Part shown: piece after piece, positions 7,022-14,520 of the stretch
How the letters are laid out: every line of letters starts with the position of its first letter
Numbering within the stretch: position 1 is the stretch's first letter
DNA from: UBA9676 sp036005525
Lineage (GTDB): Bacteria; Actinomycetota; Actinomycetes; Streptosporangiales; Streptosporangiaceae
DNA length: 64,000 bases
Direction: 5' to 3'
Assembly: GCA_036005525.1 (NCBI GenBank)
Contig: DASYQM010000003.1
Span: 1 to 64,000, forward strand
Notes under the pieces: generated by a model
Told to the model about the DNA's origin: nothing
Database searches by the model: none
What the model saw: only the letters and a program-made list of their open reading frames with translations
Translations under genes and position numbers: made by a program

Positions 7022-7444
7022 TCAGAACGCGAGGGCCTGCGCCCGGCGGTTCACCTCGGTCCCGCGGCGCTCGGTCATCGCCTGGATCGGCGTACCCGGG
7101 AGCGAATCGTCGGCTGTGAAAAGCCAGCGCAACGACCCCGGCTCGTCGAACCCACAGTCGAAGAGGACGGTGAGCGTCCCGTGCAGGCCCTTGAGGATGT
7201 GGTCCCCGTCCAGGAACGCGGCGGGTACGCACAGCGTGCCGTCCGGGCGCTGCACGGCGACCAGCTTGCGGTCGCGGAGCAGCTGCCGGACCCGGCCCGG
7301 CGGCAGGCCGAGGCGGTCAGCAACTTCAGGGATGGTCAGCCAAGCGCCGACGAGACCGTCGGCCACAGGGTCAATCTGTGCCACATCTCCGAATGTCCCA
7401 CACCGCACGCTGAGCCAAACCCGCCGGCAGCCGTTCACCGGCAC
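7022..7444 (-). CDS. Rv2175c-family DNA-binding protein
   Basis: A small winged-helix/HTH protein of the family typified by M. tuberculosis Rv2175c, a DNA-binding substrate of kinase PknL. The HTH is TIPEVADRLGLPPGRVRQLLRD (about residues 37-58). The conserved half LHGTLTVLFDCGFDEPGSLRWLF and the tail RRGTEVNRRAQALAF follow. A GTG start at 7444 is used; TAGGTT at 7474-7479 would put transcription about 20 nt upstream. A GTG at 7384 (VAQIDPV) is also possible. The kinase lies 4.4 kb away, separated by a redox block that mycobacteria lack here. Confidence 0.8.
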   Translation of the reverse strand: MPVNGCRRVWLSVRCGTFGDVAQIDPVADGLVGAWLTIPEVADRLGLPPGRVRQLLRDRKLVAVQRPDGTLCVPAAFLDGDHILKGLHGTLTVLFDCGFDEPGSLRWLFTADDSLPGTPIQAMTERRGTEVNRRAQALAF

Positions 7445-7709
7445 GTCACCAGCACGATCCGCCCGGGCCGGCGAACCTAGGGTGAAACGGCAGGCCGCCG
7501 GCGGCTAAAGTGGTCCCGAGGGCGGGAGAGTCCAGGGGGCCGTTAGTAATCCCCTGGTCTCGCAAAGGTATAGCGAAGATAAAGACTTCCTGGTGAGCGC
7601 GTGTTACGCTTATTGCTCCGGCACACGCAGCGCCGCCGTCGTGCAACCAGCAGCCGGTGGCCGACGGCGGCGCGGCGGGCCGGGCCCGGGGGAATAGAGG
7701 GAACGTCGG

Positions 7710-9485
7710 ATGTCAGCGGAACGCGTCCCTGAGGGTCAGGCTGCACCCGGAGAGGGCTCGAACCCCGGGACAAGCGGAAGTGCCGCCGGCCTGCCGGCCA
7801 TCGTCATTGTGAGCCACGACGCCTCTGCCCGGCGGGACCTGCGGCGCGAGCTTTCGAAGCGGTACGGGGTGGACTATCAGCTTGTCGTCTGCGACGAGCC
7901 CACGGAACTGGCGACGGCGATCCGCAAGGCAAAGGAGACCGGGGCACAGATCGCGCTCGTCATCGGCGGCCTCGGCGGGCAGGACCCAGACGGGATCGAG
8001 ACCCTCGCCGCGGTTCGCACGGTCGACGCGACGGCGTTGCGGGTCAGCGCCTTCCGCTACGGTGACTTCGCATACCTGCAGCCCCTCTTCGATGCCATAG
8101 CCCAGGGCAAGATCGATCACTGGGTGCCCCGCCCGGAGAGCGACCGCGACGAGGAGTTCCACCGCGCGATCACCGAGTTCCTGAGCGAATGGGGCTCCGG
8201 GGATTTCGGCGGGTTCGAGGCCTTGCGACTGATCGGCGAGCAATGGTCCCCACGGGCCCAGGAACTGCGCGACACCTTTACCCGCAACCGGCTCCCGTTC
8301 GGCTTCTACGATGCCGCTTCCGAACGAGGCCAGCACATGCTGAGCGAGCTCGGGCTCGAGTCCCCGGAACTACCGGTAGTAGTGCTCCGGTTCGCGGCAT
8401 CGCACTCAACCCTGGTCAACCCGTCGAATCTCGAAATCGCCGAGGCCTTCGGCCTCACGGCACCGATCTCCGCTGAGGACGTCTACGATCTGGTAGTCGT
8501 CGGCGCGGGGCCGGCAGGCTTGGCGGCCACTGTCTACGGCTCATCAGAAGGTCTGCGGACCGCGACGCTGGTGCCCGAGGCCATCGGCGGCCAGGCGGGA
8601 ACCAGCTCGATGATCCGCAACTACCCGGGCTTCGCCCAGGGCGTCACCGGATCAAGGCTGGCGTACGAGACCTTCCAGCAGGCCTGGTCGCTCGGCACGA
8701 ACTTCATCTTCATGCGGCAGGCCATGTCTCTGTCGGGCGAACCCGGCCGCTACCGGCTGGGCCTGTCCGACGGCCAGATGCTCACCGCGCGAGCCGTGGT
8801 CATTGCGACCGGCGTCTCCTACCGGCGGCTCGCTGTCCCCAGTCTGGAGGCACTGCAGGGCCGGGGCGTGTTCTACGGCGCGGCGGTCGCCGAGGCATCC
8901 GCCATGCGCGGGCGGCCGGTGTTCGTCGTGGGCGGCGGGAACTCCGCCGGGCAGGCGGCACTGCATCTCGCCAAGTGGGCCGAGCAGGTCACCATCCTCG
9001 TGCGTCGGGATTCACTGGCGCAGAGCATGTCCGAGTATCTGATCCGCATGATCGACGCCGCGCCAAACATAGATGTCTCCTACCGCACGCAGATCGTCGA
9101 CGGCACGGGCACCGACCGGCTGGAGTCACTCGTGCTCGAGGACTCCAGTAAGGGGCAGCGCCGGAGCGTCCCGGCCGGCGGGCTCTTCGTCCTCATCGGC
9201 TCAGATCCGTACACAGAGTGGCTCGGCGAGAGCGTGGCACGCGACCAGTGGGGCTTCATCTGCACCGGCCGTGACGTAACGGACAGCGAGGGCGCAGGTT
9301 GGCCGCTTGACCGCGCGCCGTTCCCGCTGGAGACCAGCCTGCCCGGGGTGTTCGCGGCCGGCGACGTGCGGCGGGGGGCGGTCAAGCGGGTCGCATCCGC
9401 AGTGGGTGAGGGCGCGGTGGCCATCCCCCAGGTTCACGCCTGGCTGCAAGCGCAGGCGGCCGTACATGCCGGTGCGGAGCGGTAG
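7710..9485 (+). CDS. receiver-like / glutaredoxin-like / thioredoxin-reductase-like fusion flavoprotein
   Basis: A 591-residue three-part protein. Residues about 28-155 resemble a response-regulator receiver, but the phospho-acceptor region reads VIGGLGGQDPDG, so phosphorylation is doubtful. Residues about 165-250 resemble a thioredoxin/glutaredoxin fold without CxxC. Residues about 258-585 form a FAD/NAD(P)H oxidoreductase like TrxB: VVGAGPAGLA, GGQAG, VVGGGNSAGQAA and GVFAAGDVR. The usual CATC redox pair before the NADPH motif is replaced by GAAVAEAS, so it cannot be an ordinary thioredoxin reductase. GAGGGAA precedes the ATG. It probably forms a unit with the membrane protein 4 bp downstream. 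Confidence 0.85.
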   Translation: MSAERVPEGQAAPGEGSNPGTSGSAAGLPAIVIVSHDASARRDLRRELSKRYGVDYQLVVCDEPTELATAIRKAKETGAQIALVIGGLGGQDPDGIETLAAVRTVDATALRVSAFRYGDFAYLQPLFDAIAQGKIDHWVPRPESDRDEEFHRAITEFLSEWGSGDFGGFEALRLIGEQWSPRAQELRDTFTRNRLPFGFYDAASERGQHMLSELGLESPELPVVVLRFAASHSTLVNPSNLEIAEAFGLTAPISAEDVYDLVVVGAGPAGLAATVYGSSEGLRTATLVPEAIGGQAGTSSMIRNYPGFAQGVTGSRLAYETFQQAWSLGTNFIFMRQAMSLSGEPGRYRLGLSDGQMLTARAVVIATGVSYRRLAVPSLEALQGRGVFYGAAVAEASAMRGRPVFVVGGGNSAGQAALHLAKWAEQVTILVRRDSLAQSMSEYLIRMIDAAPNIDVSYRTQIVDGTGTDRLESLVLEDSSKGQRRSVPAGGLFVLIGSDPYTEWLGESVARDQWGFICTGRDVTDSEGAGWPLDRAPFPLETSLPGVFAAGDVRRGAVKRVASAVGEGAVAIPQVHAWLQAQAAVHAGAER

Positions 9486-9489
9486 CGGG

Positions 9490-11760
9490 GTGAGCAAGGG
9501 CACCACAAGCCCGACGCTTAGGCCGGTGGCTGTGAAACCGCTCGTGCCCGGGATGCGCGTGCTCCTCTATGTCGCCGCTGTTCTGGTCCTGCTGGCCGGG
9601 TTCCAGCTCTTCGTGTTCACGGACCGCACGGCCACCTATTTCGCCTGGACGGTCCGCAATCCCCTGGCCGCCGCATTCCTGGGTGGGGCGTACTGGGCCA
9701 GCGTCTCGTTCGAGGCGCTGGCAGCCAGGCAGCGGATCTGGGCCAACGCACGCATAGCCGTGCCGACGGTGCTCGTGTTCACGGTGCTCACTCTCGCGGC
9801 CACGCTCATTCACGTCAGCCAGTTCCATCTGGGCAGCCAGTTCGCGATTGGCACGCGGATCGTCACCTGGACATGGATCGCGATCTACGTGCTGGTCCCG
9901 TTGCTGTTGCTGATCATCCTGGCGGTGCAGCTCACGACGCCGGGTGGTGATCCGCCTCGGTCGGTGCTGCTGCCCGGCTGGGTCTATGGCCTGCTGGCCG
10001 CGCAGGCCATCGTGCTGCTGGGCATGGGCGTCGCGCTGTTCGCCGCGCCAGGGGCGGCCGCCCCGTTGTGGCCATGGAAGCTGACGCCGCTGCTCGCGCG
10101 GGCGACCGGCGCGTGGCTGATCAGCCTCGGGGTAGCGGCGGCGCACGCGCTGGTCGAGCGGGACGCGCGCCGCCTGTTCCCGGCTTCGTTCGGTTATGTC
10201 CTGCTCGCGGTGCTGCAATTCATCGCGCTGGCCAGATACCCGGGCCGGTTCGAGTGGTCATCCGCGTCGGGGGTGATCTACCTGGTTTTCCTGGTCACGA
10301 TGCTGGTCACGGGTGGCGTGGGGGTGGCCCGGGGAAGGCCGCGCCGGGACGCGCCGACGGGCTTAGGGCTCATCCGTGACGCCCCGGCCCCGGGAGGCCG
10401 GGTGCTACCGGGACCGGGTGCTCCGGGATCAGGAGCTCCGGGATCGGGCGCTGCGGGATCGGGCGCTGCGGGATCCGGCGCCGGAGGGTCAGCCGCCGCC
10501 GAGGACAGCGTCGCGCACCGGGATGGACGGGTCGGCGAGGCGGCCGGGGTCGACGGCAGCACCTGCCGCGATGAGGCGCCGGCCCTGGAGGAGATCTCGT
10601 GGCCGTCCCACGGCAAGCAGCGCCACCAGTCGCTCCCCCGTCCCGTCCGCAGCACCCGGATCCGCCGGCCGCCGTCCCGCAAGCCAGCACGCCGTCCACT
10701 CCCGGTTCGCCGGGTCACCGCGCCAGATCAGCCGGTCAGAGCCGCCGTGATGCCCGGCGTACTGGACCATCCGGCCAAACTGCTCGGACCAGAAGTACGG
10801 GACCGGGTCGTAGATCTCGTCCCCGCCGAGGATGTTAGCCGCCACCACCGCCGGCGAATGCAGCGCGCAGTCCCAGTGCTCGACCCGCAGCCGACGGTCG
10901 TACCGGACCGACACAAAGGCCGCGCAGTCACCCGCCGCGTACACGCCGGGTACCGACGCGCGCAGCCGCTCATCCACGGCGACCCCGTTCTCCAGCTTCA
11001 CCGGCGAGCTGGCCAGCCAGCCCACCTGCGGCCTGACCCCGATGGCGACAACGGTGACATCGGCCGGCAGCCATTCTCCCCCCGGCAGCACGAGCCCATT
11101 CGGCTTAACGGAATCCACCGGCTGGCCCAGCCGCAGATCCACTCCCGCATCGGCGTACCAGGGCACCGTCGCCGACCCCACCTCGTACCCGACCGCCCCG
11201 GCGAGCGGAGACGTCGCCGCCTCCACGACGGTCACCCGGCAGCCCCGCATGGTGGCGGTGGTGGCGAGCTCGGCACCGATCCACCCGGCACCAACTACCG
11301 CCAGCCGGGTACCAGGCCGCAAGGCATCCCGGAGTGCCCAGGCGTCGTCGAAGGTACGCAGGAACCGCTGTCGGCCGTTGCCGGGCAGGCCCACCGGGGT
11401 GGCGCCGGTGGCAACCACCAGGGCGTCGAAGGCGTGCTCTCCCCGGTCCGTCAGCAGCACTCCCCCGCCACGGCCGGTGGCGGCTTCCCCGTTCCGGAAT
11501 TCCAGCCCAGTGGCCGCCTCACCGAGCCGCAGGTCCATTCCGAGCGCCACCGGATCCGCCGCCAGGGTCGTGTCGTCGAGCTGGCCGGTCATGAATTTCT
11601 TGGTAAGCGGCGGGCGATCGTAGGGCGGCCTGAGCTCGGCCCCGACCATGGTGATCGCGCCCGGGTAGCCCTTGCTCCGCAGTTCCTCGGCCGTACGCAG
11701 CCCGGCCAGGCCTGCGCCAGCGATCACTACCCGTTCGATCCGCACGAGCACCTACGTTAA
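9490..11760 (+). CDS. multi-pass membrane protein; frame lacks a stop and runs antisense through the next gene
   Basis: From GTG 9490 the first about 285 residues form a credible protein with eight hydrophobic segments (from LLYVAAVLVLLAGFQLFVF to IYLVFLVTMLVTGGVGV), ending near 10340. I do not recognise a family. A Gly-Ser-Ala repeat follows (10390-10490). The frame then stays open to TAA at 11758, lying entirely antisense to the flavoprotein gene 10489-11745. Stops occur in the other two frames at 10364-10366 and 10377-10379, so one indel would end the protein naturally. The stated end is that of the open frame; only the part to about 10340-10490 is supported as coding. Confidence 0.5.
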   Translation: MSKGTTSPTLRPVAVKPLVPGMRVLLYVAAVLVLLAGFQLFVFTDRTATYFAWTVRNPLAAAFLGGAYWASVSFEALAARQRIWANARIAVPTVLVFTVLTLAATLIHVSQFHLGSQFAIGTRIVTWTWIAIYVLVPLLLLIILAVQLTTPGGDPPRSVLLPGWVYGLLAAQAIVLLGMGVALFAAPGAAAPLWPWKLTPLLARATGAWLISLGVAAAHALVERDARRLFPASFGYVLLAVLQFIALARYPGRFEWSSASGVIYLVFLVTMLVTGGVGVARGRPRRDAPTGLGLIRDAPAPGGRVLPGPGAPGSGAPGSGAAGSGAAGSGAGGSAAAEDSVAHRDGRVGEAAGVDGSTCRDEAPALEEISWPSHGKQRHQSLPRPVRSTRIRRPPSRKPARRPLPVRRVTAPDQPVRAAVMPGVLDHPAKLLGPEVRDRVVDLVPAEDVSRHHRRRMQRAVPVLDPQPTVVPDRHKGRAVTRRVHAGYRRAQPLIHGDPVLQLHRRAGQPAHLRPDPDGDNGDIGRQPFSPRQHEPIRLNGIHRLAQPQIHSRIGVPGHRRRPHLVPDRPGERRRRRLHDGHPAAPHGGGGGELGTDPPGTNYRQPGTRPQGIPECPGVVEGTQEPLSAVAGQAHRGGAGGNHQGVEGVLSPVRQQHSPATAGGGFPVPEFQPSGRLTEPQVHSERHRIRRQGRVVELAGHEFLGKRRAIVGRPELGPDHGDRARVALAPQFLGRTQPGQACASDHYPFDPHEHLR
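10489..11745 (-). CDS. FAD-dependent ferredoxin/rubredoxin reductase-type oxidoreductase
   Basis: A two-dinucleotide-fold flavoprotein that passes electrons from NAD(P)H to an unknown iron-sulfur partner. The FAD motif VVIAGAGLAGLRTAEELR is at the N-terminus, PPYDRPPLTK follows, the NAD(P)H motif LAVVGAGWIGAELA is near residue 150, and GVYAAGDCAAF is near 270. The C-terminal reductase domain (EHWDCALHSP... onward) is complete. The first GTG is at 11751, but TAACGT ends 8 nt before GTG 11745, so I prefer the latter as a leaderless start. No ferredoxin gene is adjacent. Confidence 0.85.
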   Translation of the reverse strand: MRIERVVIAGAGLAGLRTAEELRSKGYPGAITMVGAELRPPYDRPPLTKKFMTGQLDDTTLAADPVALGMDLRLGEAATGLEFRNGEAATGRGGGVLLTDRGEHAFDALVVATGATPVGLPGNGRQRFLRTFDDAWALRDALRPGTRLAVVGAGWIGAELATTATMRGCRVTVVEAATSPLAGAVGYEVGSATVPWYADAGVDLRLGQPVDSVKPNGLVLPGGEWLPADVTVVAIGVRPQVGWLASSPVKLENGVAVDERLRASVPGVYAAGDCAAFVSVRYDRRLRVEHWDCALHSPAVVAANILGGDEIYDPVPYFWSEQFGRMVQYAGHHGGSDRLIWRGDPANREWTACWLAGRRPADPGAADGTGERLVALLAVGRPRDLLQGRRLIAAGAAVDPGRLADPSIPVRDAVLGGG

Positions 11761-11886
11761 GGGACTTCCGGCACGCACATCCGGTGCGGCCGCTCGGCAT
11801 TTCCCATGCCGGTCACCTGCGACACCCAGGCGAGCCTTACGGGCGTTCGCACGATGAAACCCACCGCCACCTCTAGAATCAAGCCG

Positions 11887-14055
11887 ATGGATACGACCCT
11901 CGCACGCCCGCCCATCGGCCAGTTGCTCGATGGACGGTACCGGGTCGAGTCCCTGATCGCCCGCGGCGGGATGGCGACCGTCTACCTGGGCACCGACACG
12001 CGGCTGGACCGCACGGTCGCGCTCAAGATCATGCATGCCGACCTCGCCAGCGACGAGGACTTCGTCCGGCGGTTCGTCGGCGAGGCACGATCGGTCGCCC
12101 GGCTGTCCCACCCGAACGTCGTTACGGTTTTCGACCAGGGGGCGGACGGCCACAGCCTGTACCTCGCGATGGAGCACGTGCCCGGCCAGACGCTCCGCGA
12201 GCTGCTGAACGAGCGCGGCCAGCTCAGCCCACGTGAGGCGCTGGACATCATGGATGGGGTGCTGGCCGGGCTTGCCGCCGCCCATGACGCCGGGATCGCA
12301 CACCGCGACGTCAAGCCCGAGAACGTGCTGCTCACCGACTCCGGGATGGTCAAGGTCGCGGATTTCGGGCTGGCCAGGCTGCTGGCCGCGGTGAGGCAGA
12401 CCAAAAGCGGGATGATCATCGGCACAGCCGCGTACCTGGCCCCCGAGCAGGTCGCCGGAGCGGCGGCCGACGCCCGCAGCGATGTGTACGCGGCCGGAGT
12501 GATGCTCTTCGAGCTGCTCACCGGCCGGCAGCCGCACACGGGTGACACCCCGCTCGCGGTGGCCTACAAACACGTCAACGAGGTCGTCCCGCCACCATCG
12601 GGTGTCGTGCCGGGACTGCCGCCCGCGCTTGACACGCTCGTGGCGCTGGCGACTAGCCGGGATCCCGAACTGCGGCCGGGTGACGCCGGGCAGTTCCTGC
12701 GCGCCGCCGCCGGTATCCGGCACGGCCTGTTGCTGGACGGTGCCGCGGCCCAGGCCGTGCAGGCCGGAGCCGGCTTCCCGGCTGCGCTAGCGAGCGACAT
12801 GCCCGCCGGACCAGTAACCGCATTGCCGGGCGTGCCAGCGAGCGACGTGCCCAGCACGCCAGCGAGCGCCTTGCCGGGCGCGCCGACAGGCGCCCCTGGC
12901 GCTGGTGGCGAGAGCACCTCGCCGGCCGGGCTGGTGGTGCCGCCGCCCGCATGGGGTGCACCCTCCGACCGGTCCGGTCACGACCTGATCCCGGGGATGG
13001 CCCCGCCCGCGCGGCAGTCCTTCGGGATAGCTCGGCTAGGCCCGGCACCGTCATCGGCCACCCAGCAGTTCCGGCCGGAGCCCTACCGGACCGGCAACCA
13101 GCACACGCTGATCGTCAGCAGCGGGACCGATGTCCCCTACGGGCAGCCGCCGCCCGGGTACCGTCCGCCCGAACCCCGGCTCCAGCGGCTGCTGTTCAGC
13201 CGGCGGCTTGGCTACGTCGCTGCCGCGCTTGCCGTGGTCCTGGTGGCGGGGATGGTGGCGTGGTGGCTGACTTCGGGCCGGTACACCACCGTTCCGAAGA
13301 TCACGGGCATGACCGTGGCGGCGGCGAAGGCCGAGCTGCGCGGTGCCGGGTTCAGCGTCCGCACCGGCACCGCGCGGCTGGACAATCATTTCGCCAAGGG
13401 CGAGGTGATCCGATCGGTCCCGGCGAGTGGGCAGAGGGTGCGCAAAGGCAGCCAGATCACGCTGATCCCGTCGGCGGGACCGCACCGGATCCAGGTGCCT
13501 CAGGTGACCGGGCTAGCGCTGCAGGACGCGCAAGCGGCGCTGCGCCATGCAGGGCTGACGCCCGGACGGGTGAAGAACGAGCCGTCCGAAACCATCCCGG
13601 CGGGCATCGTCGTCGGCACAACTCCTGCCGCCGGAGTGTCGTGGCCGCAGCCGCAGCCGGTACAGCTGGTAGTCAGCGCCGGGCCGCCGATGCCTGACTT
13701 CGTGGGCCAGCCACAGGCGGCTGCGGAGGGATGGTCGCAGGCCAACGGCGTCTCACTTGATGTGGTCACGGTCAAGAGCGACGTGCCCGAGGGGACGATC
13801 ATCCGCCAGTCGCTGCCCCCGGGCAGCGCGTTCACCAAGGGCCAGGTCATCAAGATTACGGTCTCGGCGGGGCCGCCGACGGTGGCCATCCCGAACGTCG
13901 ACGGGCTGCCGGTCGACCGGGCCACGCACATCCTCGAGAAGCTCGGCTTCTCGGTGACGGTCAACCAGGTGGGGCCGCTGGACACGGTCTTCCACCACAG
14001 CCCCGACGGCCAGGCGCCAAAAGGATCGGCCATCACGCTCTGGGTCGGGCTGTAA
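11887..14055 (+). CDS. pknL: PASTA-domain serine/threonine protein kinase (PknL-like)
   Basis: A 722-residue receptor-type kinase. The catalytic domain has GRYRVESLIARGGMATVYLG (about 16-35), Lys47 in VALKIMH, HRDVKPEN (139-146), DFGLAR (159-164) and APEQ. A Pro/Ala-rich cytoplasmic linker follows, with degenerate repeats near nt 12800-12900. One TM helix (about 441-464) precedes four PASTA repeats (about 468-722), which in this family bind muropeptides or lipid II. TAGAAT ends 7 nt before the ATG at 11887 (leaderless). The neighbouring Rv2175c-type gene and a downstream DAHP synthase match the mycobacterial pknL locus. Confidence 0.93.
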   Translation: MDTTLARPPIGQLLDGRYRVESLIARGGMATVYLGTDTRLDRTVALKIMHADLASDEDFVRRFVGEARSVARLSHPNVVTVFDQGADGHSLYLAMEHVPGQTLRELLNERGQLSPREALDIMDGVLAGLAAAHDAGIAHRDVKPENVLLTDSGMVKVADFGLARLLAAVRQTKSGMIIGTAAYLAPEQVAGAAADARSDVYAAGVMLFELLTGRQPHTGDTPLAVAYKHVNEVVPPPSGVVPGLPPALDTLVALATSRDPELRPGDAGQFLRAAAGIRHGLLLDGAAAQAVQAGAGFPAALASDMPAGPVTALPGVPASDVPSTPASALPGAPTGAPGAGGESTSPAGLVVPPPAWGAPSDRSGHDLIPGMAPPARQSFGIARLGPAPSSATQQFRPEPYRTGNQHTLIVSSGTDVPYGQPPPGYRPPEPRLQRLLFSRRLGYVAAALAVVLVAGMVAWWLTSGRYTTVPKITGMTVAAAKAELRGAGFSVRTGTARLDNHFAKGEVIRSVPASGQRVRKGSQITLIPSAGPHRIQVPQVTGLALQDAQAALRHAGLTPGRVKNEPSETIPAGIVVGTTPAAGVSWPQPQPVQLVVSAGPPMPDFVGQPQAAAEGWSQANGVSLDVVTVKSDVPEGTIIRQSLPPGSAFTKGQVIKITVSAGPPTVAIPNVDGLPVDRATHILEKLGFSVTVNQVGPLDTVFHHSPDGQAPKGSAITLWVGL

Positions 14056-14101
14056 ACCCGCCGACAGCGCCCGCAATTCCGCCGGCAGCGCCCCGCGCAT
14101 T

Positions 14102-14149
14102 GTGATCATGGCCGAGGTGCAGTCAGAACGACAGCAGGGTCATGATCAC
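14102..14149. repeat. GTGATCATG inverted repeat, copy 1
   Basis: GTGATCATG at 14102-14110 faces CATGATCAC at 14141-14149 across 31-30 nt of unrelated sequence. It lies just after pknL. It has no U-tract and so is not an ordinary terminator. Confidence 0.6.
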
Positions 14150-14186
14150 GACTGTGTCAGCGACGACCGGCGGACTCGCGGCAAAC

Positions 14187-14234
14187 GTGATCATGGGTTT
14201 GCTGCAGCAGGATGTGCACCAAGCTCATGATCAC
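14187..14234. repeat. GTGATCATG inverted repeat, copy 2
   Basis: The same arms (14187-14195 and 14226-14234) with the same 48-bp overall span as copy 1, 37 bp further on; the spacer sequence differs. A related element in the opposite arrangement occurs at 62105-62159. Confidence 0.6.
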
Positions 14235-14269
14235 GACGCGCGGTGGCTTGGCCTGGGCTGGAGCCTTAG

Positions 14270-14520
14270 CCTGCGCGGCTGAGCTTGCGCTGGAGGCTCA
14301 GCCTTGCGCGCGCGCTCGCCTTGCCCGGACGGCTCAGCCATGCGCGGACGGCTCAGCCCGGGCTGGAGGCTCCGCCGGGGCTGGAGGCTCCGCCGGGGCT
14401 GGAGGGTCAGCCCCGCGGGGGCGGCTCAGCCTGGGCTGGATGCTCAGCCCGTACAGACAGCCCAGCCCTATGAGGGCGGCTCAGCTTGCGCTGGACGCTC
14501 AGCCTGGACGGACGGTTCGG
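14270..14520. repeat. degenerate GC-rich tandem repeats spanning the 3' end of the glycosyltransferase gene
   Basis: Short units ending in GCTCAGCC recur throughout. At 14365-14405 an 18-nt unit, GCTGGAGGCTCCGCCGGG, repeats almost exactly. The array runs from inside the C-terminal coding tail (14468 onward) into the non-coding side. The stop codon sits inside the repeat, so the tail length probably varies between strains. No other gene is seen in 14056-14467. Confidence 0.6.
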
